Source: Falsiroseomonas sp051859025 (GTDB lineage: Bacteria; Pseudomonadota; Alphaproteobacteria; Acetobacterales; Acetobacteraceae). From it: a stretch of 64,000 bases of DNA. Below are positions 58,466 to 64,000 of this stretch, piece after piece (position 1 is the stretch's first letter; every line of letters begins with the position of its first letter). Location: positions 58,760-122,759 of the forward strand of contig NZ_JBHYGL010000011.1 in the NCBI RefSeq assembly GCF_051859025.1, given 5' to 3'. Below the pieces are notes generated by a model. It had not been told where the DNA came from and ran no database searches. It saw only the letters and a program-made list of their open reading frames with translations. The position numbers and the translations under genes are program-made.

Positions 58466-61400
58466 TCACTCTCCTCGGGAGCTGGCACCAAGCCTCGCGA
58501 CAACCAGCGGCAATGATAACCGCCAAGCCGCGCCAATCGGCAAGTGATAGGTGACACTCTCCAGAACGGCTTCGATTCCGGCGCATCCAGGGCGCTCGGC
58601 TCGCCACGCCAGAGAGAGCGATACATCGGCAAATCGCGAAACCGCTTCCTCGCAATCGGGCCAAGCCGCAGACGCCGCCAGCGCAATCTGTAGCGCGGCA
58701 GCCGAGTCGTCCAGCGCCTCAGGAGCAGCGCGGAGCGTCTGCAGGATGGCCTCTGCAAGATGCGAGTTTCGCTGGGCAGCCGCCGCGCGGGCGAGATGGA
58801 ACAGTGGCGACCAGCGCTCGTCGCTGCTGTCGCTACCAGGTTTCCAGCCAGAGGCAACCGAAGCCAGCTTAGCTAGCCGTGCATCACCCAGCCTGACGTG
58901 GCGCGACGCCATATCGAGAAAGCGCCAAGCGCCTGGAGCTGGAGGCTCCCCTTCAAGCGCCTGGACGGCAAAATCCAAAGCCTCGTCGAGATCTGGATCA
59001 AGATCGGGAGCAGTGTGCGGCAGAGCCACACACTCGAGCGGGCCCGGCGAGAATCCGGCCGGTGGGTACCCAATGGCAATGCCGGCTGCTCCAGCGGCAA
59101 TCGCTGCGCTCTTCGCGTCTTCACTATTGCCCATCTGGGCAATTAACGCCGCTAACCGGCCGAGCACTTCTGCACGCAGCCAATCGGCGCTTACCATCTC
59201 CGGTCGCCACAGCGGTTCCTCGCGCAATGACAGCAACTCCGCCCAGTGCCCGCCAGCTGGTGCGAGATCTCGCATCGATTTAAGGAGTTCCGGGACATCC
59301 GGTTGCACCGCCATAACCGGAGCAAAAAGCATCTCGGCCTGCGCCAAGGCACACAATCTGATCCACCATGAAGGCTGATCTGCCATGCATGGGCGGACAA
59401 GGAGCGTACGACCCACCAACCGAAAAAGGCCGGCAAAAATCTTGGTGCGTTCTGCTTCGTCCCCGTCTGTCTGGGTGAGGTCTAACACAAGTCCATTGGC
59501 CAGCCGCGCCCTGTCGGCTGAGACGAGGTCCGCTCCCGCCTCGATAAAGGCCAATCGGGCAAGCGGACCCCACTCCAACTGCGCTTCGGTTTCGAGACCT
59601 GCGAGTACGTCGGCCGGCAGCGCGGCACAGTTGTCGATGAACCCAGGCTTTCCGTTTGCAGCTGCGACGAGCCGAAAGCCTTGGCCTTCAAATGTTGCTA
59701 ACAAGCGTCTCGCGCGCGGCCGCCACACCGACGAAAGCCATTCGTCCTGGGTCAGTGAGGCCGGGGCATCGCCGCAAAGGCCTTCCCAGTACCGAATGTC
59801 CTTTGGAACGATGAGCTCAAGATCCAAGACGCCTTGCGAAAGTGCCCGCGCTGCGCGAGCAAGCCTGATTGGGACGGCGTTGACCGTCTCCTCGACTATC
59901 GTTTCGAAATCGACGTCCGCGAGCGCCTCCGCCTTTACGATTGGACGCCAGTGCGACGGGTCGGGGCCAGACGGCCCCGCGGTCTCCACGAGTAGCTCGA
60001 GAGCGCGGACGCGCTCTTCAGCGCGCGGCGAGAGCAGCGCGAGGTCGGCCGGAGCCTCCCGCTGCTCTCGTTGCCCGTCGACCTCCCAACTCAGCATGAC
60101 GAGACCATCCGTTGCAGTAAACTCAACATCGCGGTCGTGACGGAGGTCTCGAGCCGTAGCCGACTGGCCGCTAAGTGCGGCACGTGCAGCCGCGAGCATC
60201 TGAGGGCGTGAGAACACGATGTCGGAACCCGCACCGGCCAGCGGAAGCCTCTCATTCAGCCCCACCGCCTCTAGAAATGCCGCGTCGGCGCGCAGCTCTG
60301 CAGCCAAGGCTGGGGGTAGCTGAGCAAGGAGCTCGTCGGCCACATCAGCCTGCTCAAAGTTCGGCGGAAGATTTGCTGAGAACTCTAGTATGTGTGTCCG
60401 AGCCACATCGGTGGCGACCTGCCGGAATGCCGGATCAGTCCACCACGGGGACAGCACTCGTTCCTCTAGCCAGGACCGCGCTGCCCTACGGCGCTCCCGC
60501 CCCATCACGAAGAGCGGTAGCAGTAGCCCAAGAGTGCTCCGAAACACGTCCACCGTGGGATTTGACCGGCCTTCGGACTTCAGCCGGTGCCACCAATCCG
60601 ATGGCTTTGGAGCAACATGGTCCCAGACCCAGTCTGCGCGCTGACGCACGACGTCGATGGAAAGGTGCTCGTCAGCCCAGACTTGTCGAATGGTACCGCA
60701 GGCAGTGATGAGAAGAGATGACAGGAACGGCTCGTCATCTGGCAGTATCAAAATGTTACGAATTTGGAGGGCTGCGGTAGCTTCGCGGATCGCTCGGAGT
60801 TCCGCACTCTCGCCCGTACTCTCGATGTTCAGATGGCCGAGATGGTAGCGAAGCTCCTCTGCGTCGAGCGGCACGCACGCGACGCCTCCCGTACGAAGGC
60901 GATGCCGCAGGTTCCAGTGTCGTTCAGCAGCGAGGAGTGGGCTGCCTGCGAGGTGTCGAAGCAAGTCCAGTGTGCCAAACACTGACACCGAACCGCCAGG
61001 CCTCTCAATGTTTGTGTGTCGGAGGAGGTAGCGGTCGTCTATCAGAGCGCCGTCGCAATCGGGGGCGAGGAGGAACTCTTTCAGCGTCGAAAGTCGCCCG
61101 GAGTCCCGTTCATTGTCTTCGCCCTCCTCGTCCTCATCGCCTGTTCCCCGGAGGCGCGGTGCGATCCGGACCTTGCCAGCGGCAAGCCCATTTTTGTACC
61201 ACTCGCGAACTCGCCGTAAGGCCTGGGACATTTCCAATGCGTCCGCCTCTTGGTCTTTGTGCGCCAGCGCTTCTTCGGCCACCTCGTCAGAGACGAAGGC
61301 GTTCAGGCCTGCCTGCCCCAAGGCATTCAGAAGCCCAAGCGGCTGAAGGTAGGCGACCGCCAGCCATGAGAGAAAGAGAGGCCCCTCACTGTAGGCAGGC

Positions 61401-64000
61401 CCGGGTGGTGGAGCCGCATCATGCTGCTCAAGCACAGCCGTTGCCGTCGCAAAGCGGTCCTGGTCCAACGCCGCGCGCGCGCGGAGCATTTCGGCAAACT
61501 GCCGCGTGGTTAGGACGATCTGTGCCAAGTCTCCCAACTGCGCCTGCTCTTCGTCGTCAGCGCCTACTCGTGAGATATGCGCCGTGTGCACCACGCGACC
61601 GTGGACTGCGCTCGCCCGCGACAAAAGCTCCGCGAGTTCCGAACCTGCCTCGGTTTCGACAGATCTTTCACGACGTCCCCGCCATGCCGGGAGCCGCTTT
61701 AGAACGCCGGATGCGAGCAGATCGCGCGACTGCTGGGCCTGCAACACCATCGAGCGCTGATGGTGACGCAACCGATCAGTCTCCTGACGCAACACGACCA
61801 TCGTTGACCATGGGAGCACCACCTCGTCGAAGGCACTGTCGAGCATCGGCAAGGCATCTAGGTAGGCCAGTACCAACAGGCTGGTCACGTCTACGATTGG
61901 CCTCCGTACGCCCGATGGTGGGGTGAGCGGACGGGAGCCGGGCCGGAGAGGAATCACGGACCGGCGTCGTCCATCAGACTGCCGCGCGTTCGTGATCAGG
62001 TTCTGGAGAAGTAGCCGCCCAAGTCCGATGCCGAGCGCCTCTGCTGCAAGATGGACTGGGATCTGACCCGACGAGAGGAGCTCGCCAATCGACCGTGACT
62101 GTTCAGCCCGCTCGACCAGAACCGAGACGGCACGCGATCGATCAAGAGTTTGGACTGGACCCGAGTCACCGGATAAGTCATGCGCTCGCCGGATCCAGCC
62201 GAAGGCCTCGTCATCCGCACCAGCGCGCAGTGCAGCATTGGCGCACCTGAGCAGGGTAATGCTGTCTGCGTCTTCCCGGCCCGCAGCCTCACGGACGAAC
62301 ACGAGAGCTGCGCCTTCGTCCTGCTCACCGCAAACCGTGCCTAACCAAGCGAGATGCGCAGGGCTCCGTTTTCCACGGTTCATGACTTCCCTACCCGCGA
62401 TCTCGCGCAGTGCCTCCCAGTCACCCGAGAGGATTGCCGCGTTGCAGGCCACGACAGCCTCGTCGGCACCGCCGTGCTCCGCGTAAATCTCGCGTGCTGA
62501 AGTCACCGCGTCGGCGGTCCGACCAGCCCCAAGCAATGCGTGCGCCCTGGCTAAGCTCAGCCGCTGGTCGCCTTTCGTGAGTGCGGGATGTTCATCGAGC
62601 GCGGCCAGCACGGCCATGTCCGGGCTACGGCTGCGCTGCAGGGCCACAACGACGCGGAGCAGGTTCTGGGTGTTCGGCACCTTTGCGGCTAAATCCTTCG
62701 CGGGCGTAACGAGTGCTGGCCAGTTTTGTTTACGCTCAAGAGCCCGACACAGATTCTCTAGGTCGAGCGGCTCGCCAGTTGCCCGCGCTAGCGTCGCGAG
62801 CGCGTCAGTAGGGTCCAGTCCGGCGTGGGAATCGACGAGGGCTGACAGCCGGTCGTGATCGTCACCAAGCAGATCGCGCGCATCAGCAAGTACCTGACGA
62901 GCGCGAACAATGTCGCCCGTGCGGGCCAACGCTTCAACACGAAGCCCAGCTACACGCGTTTCGGTCAAAAATGCCGCAAGGACAGCCGCTTTCGTCTCAA
63001 GATACATCGCAAGTTGGGCCGGGTGCTGGTGCTGAAGAAGGGCAATGCGGGCTTCCACTTCTTGCGGGCTGAGCTCGCTCAGGCGTTCGGCACGAGCGAG
63101 CCTCACTTCGACACCTTCTTTGTCGAATTCGATGCCGTATTCGAGTGCCAAGCTGATGAGGTCGAGCGGTGGCGAGGGCGGTCGTGCCATTTCCTGCGCT
63201 AGATCCGAACGTGCTGCGTCACGTGTCGTCGTGCACCCGAGGCGCAACGCCAGTGCGCTTACGTGCGCGTTACGGCCTCGCTCCGTTAGGTCGAGCGATT
63301 CGAAGGCGGCGCTAGCGCGCTCCAGGTCTGCGACGGCACGGGTATGGATAGTGTCGACGTCGGATCCCTCGAGCATCGCCACGCCAACAGGTACGACGCC
63401 ATGGCGCAACGCCTCACGCGCGTAGTCGGGATAAAGGCATGCAGCGCGCGCCAGGCCGCGGACGTATAGAATGTCTGGACATTCTAATTCATGCTCTGGC
63501 GTACACTTTGCGAGGACACGCGCGGCGTCGCCATAGCGGCTCTCCAGCATGAACGTGACTGCCAGATTTCGCCATCCGACTGCGGTTAAGTGCCGACTTT
63601 CGAGGGAATCAACTTGCCCAAGCCACTCTAATGCGTCCGCAGTGCGCCCCCTTTTTGTTAGTATCGAAAGTAGGATGGTCCGTGCGTCGGGGTCATCGCG
63701 TTTCCGAAGCATCTGGAGCGCGGCGTCGGTTCCGCCAATCGCCTCGAGGCGTAACGCCTCGTGAGGGACGAAGTCAGAGTGAGGGCTAAGGGTGCGCGCT
63801 CGTGCGACAAGAGCGTCGTAGTCCGAGCCGGCGTCAGAGGCCGCGAAGCGGGCCGACCACCACAGGACCCGTGCATGGGCACCTGTAGCTACGCCGCGCA
63901 ACTCACCTTGCTCAATCCGAACAAGCAGAGAGCGAAGGGCTTCGCTGACCTTCCCCCCTGCCTGGGATCCGCCTGTGATGAGAGAGTTGGCCTCCTTGGG
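58466..64000 (-). CDS. Giant helical-repeat protein with PIN-like nuclease segments (partial; candidate conflict-system effector)
   Basis: This is one reading frame with no stop from 58466 to the right edge (more than 1,840 codons); the TTG at 63901 is not a reliable start because the frame remains open upstream to 64000. The first 600 visible residues are Ala/Leu-rich helical pairs resembling TPRs. Next come two PIN-like segments: PIVDVTSLLVLAYLDALP with VLPWSTMVVLRQE (about 61900-61760), and LFLSWLAVAYLQPLGLLNAL (about 61380) ending in GALIDDRYLLRH and SVFGTLDLLRHL (about 61060-60955). The last 800 residues are helical and unrecognised. I recall large TPR/GreAB-C/PIN conflict proteins with this layout; no GreAB-C domain is identified here. 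Confidence 0.7.
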   Translation of the reverse strand, partial: PKEANSLITGGSQAGGKVSEALRSLLVRIEQGELRGVATGAHARVLWWSARFAASDAGSDYDALVARARTLSPHSDFVPHEALRLEAIGGTDAALQMLRKRDDPDARTILLSILTKRGRTADALEWLGQVDSLESRHLTAVGWRNLAVTFMLESRYGDAARVLAKCTPEHELECPDILYVRGLARAACLYPDYAREALRHGVVPVGVAMLEGSDVDTIHTRAVADLERASAAFESLDLTERGRNAHVSALALRLGCTTTRDAARSDLAQEMARPPSPPLDLISLALEYGIEFDKEGVEVRLARAERLSELSPQEVEARIALLQHQHPAQLAMYLETKAAVLAAFLTETRVAGLRVEALARTGDIVRARQVLADARDLLGDDHDRLSALVDSHAGLDPTDALATLARATGEPLDLENLCRALERKQNWPALVTPAKDLAAKVPNTQNLLRVVVALQRSRSPDMAVLAALDEHPALTKGDQRLSLARAHALLGAGRTADAVTSAREIYAEHGGADEAVVACNAAILSGDWEALREIAGREVMNRGKRSPAHLAWLGTVCGEQDEGAALVFVREAAGREDADSITLLRCANAALRAGADDEAFGWIRRAHDLSGDSGPVQTLDRSRAVSVLVERAEQSRSIGELLSSGQIPVHLAAEALGIGLGRLLLQNLITNARQSDGRRRSVIPLRPGSRPLTPPSGVRRPIVDVTSLLVLAYLDALPMLDSAFDEVVLPWSTMVVLRQETDRLRHHQRSMVLQAQQSRDLLASGVLKRLPAWRGRRERSVETEAGSELAELLSRASAVHGRVVHTAHISRVGADDEEQAQLGDLAQIVLTTRQFAEMLRARAALDQDRFATATAVLEQHDAAPPPGPAYSEGPLFLSWLAVAYLQPLGLLNALGQAGLNAFVSDEVAEEALAHKDQEADALEMSQALRRVREWYKNGLAAGKVRIAPRLRGTGDEDEEGEDNERDSGRLSTLKEFLLAPDCDGALIDDRYLLRHTNIERPGGSVSVFGTLDLLRHLAGSPLLAAERHWNLRHRLRTGGVACVPLDAEELRYHLGHLNIESTGESAELRAIREATAALQIRNILILPDDEPFLSSLLITACGTIRQVWADEHLSIDVVRQRADWVWDHVAPKPSDWWHRLKSEGRSNPTVDVFRSTLGLLLPLFVMGRERRRAARSWLEERVLSPWWTDPAFRQVATDVARTHILEFSANLPPNFEQADVADELLAQLPPALAAELRADAAFLEAVGLNERLPLAGAGSDIVFSRPQMLAAARAALSGQSATARDLRHDRDVEFTATDGLVMLSWEVDGQREQREAPADLALLSPRAEERVRALELLVETAGPSGPDPSHWRPIVKAEALADVDFETIVEETVNAVPIRLARAARALSQGVLDLELIVPKDIRYWEGLCGDAPASLTQDEWLSSVWRPRARRLLATFEGQGFRLVAAANGKPGFIDNCAALPADVLAGLETEAQLEWGPLARLAFIEAGADLVSADRARLANGLVLDLTQTDGDEAERTKIFAGLFRLVGRTLLVRPCMADQPSWWIRLCALAQAEMLFAPVMAVQPDVPELLKSMRDLAPAGGHWAELLSLREEPLWRPEMVSADWLRAEVLGRLAALIAQMGNSEDAKSAAIAAGAAGIAIGYPPAGFSPGPLECVALPHTAPDLDPDLDEALDFAVQALEGEPPAPGAWRFLDMASRHVRLGDARLAKLASVASGWKPGSDSSDERWSPLFHLARAAAAQRNSHLAEAILQTLRAAPEALDDSAAALQIALAASAAWPDCEEAVSRFADVSLSLAWRAERPGCAGIEAVLESVTYHLPIGAAWRLSLPLVVARLGASSRGE

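Noticed and set aside
63940..63975. P-loop-like GGSQAGGK in the open frame upstream of 63901
   Set aside because: The spacing fits GxxxxGK but the next residue is Val, not Ser or Thr, and no Walker B or hydrophobic strand is evident in the short visible stretch.

Overview
The window is 64 kb of very GC-rich DNA (most lines I counted by hand are 70-80% GC). It reads as an alphaproteobacterium of the Rhodospirillales/Acetobacteraceae type, something like Roseomonas. The inference rests on gene content: many solute-binding receptors of the TRAP, Bug/TctC and NMT1 types, a lipid A cluster with a DUF374 acyltransferase beside waaA and lpxK, pckA near chvI, a D-tartrate dehydratase of the Bradyrhizobium type, and dense operons with 1-4 nt overlaps. 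Two runs of N (41331-41340 and 53039-53138) show that it is a scaffold with gaps.

Layout. 1-2492: TRAP transporter dctPQM (minus). 2665-4558: a small ORF, then an amidase and a cupin. 4628-6729: ethanolamine ammonia-lyase eutCB. 6834-10733: a two-subunit ThDP decarboxylase, a 2-hydroxyacid dehydrogenase and a gamma-glutamyltransferase. 10802-14020: a Bug receptor and a crotonase, divergent from D-tartrate dehydratase. 14114-20395: lipoprotein hydrolase with an ABC ATPase, zinc-finger protein, polA, MFS transporter. 20640-25994: DUF2237, secreted protein, pckA, hugZ-like gene, chvI without chvG, amino-acid receptor. 26058-30688: a tightly overlapped operon of TetR, DevBCA-type exporter and maleylacetate reductase. 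30752-32822: NMT1 receptor plus Rieske oxygenase. 32919-39203: envelope genes (lpxK, waaA, DUF374, glycosyltransferase, LpxH-like, lipid kinase). 40093-46901: a second, paralogous NMT1/Rieske pair leading into an overlapped catabolic operon (Bug, MmgE/PrpD, FAD monooxygenase, Asp/Glu-racemase-family protein). 46966-57920: mostly housekeeping (amt-glnK, UbiH-type hydroxylase, PAS kinase, PAP2 phosphatase, Trm112-like, LON-domain, thioredoxin/TPR, tRNA-editing protein). 58057: tRNA-Gly(GCC). Beyond it composition falls to about 60% GC, and one enormous gene (over 1,840 codons, open at the window edge) fills the rest.

Most interesting points. (1) The giant gene next to tRNA-Gly has a long helical-repeat N-terminal half and two PIN-nuclease-like segments. 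It looks like part of a genomic island and a candidate defence/conflict effector. (2) The chromosome carries dispersed structured repeats: a covarying double-hairpin element present about eight times, mostly between convergent genes and twice as inverted doublets; a second palindromic family, one relative of which is inserted in frame inside an MmgE/PrpD gene; and a 161-bp MITE-like palindrome between a crotonase gene and tarD. (3) Several enzymes have lost expected catalytic residues (crotonase, AMDase-like protein, gamma-glutamyltransferase), which suggests altered chemistry. Functions are read from motifs and remembered family sequences; no database search was run.
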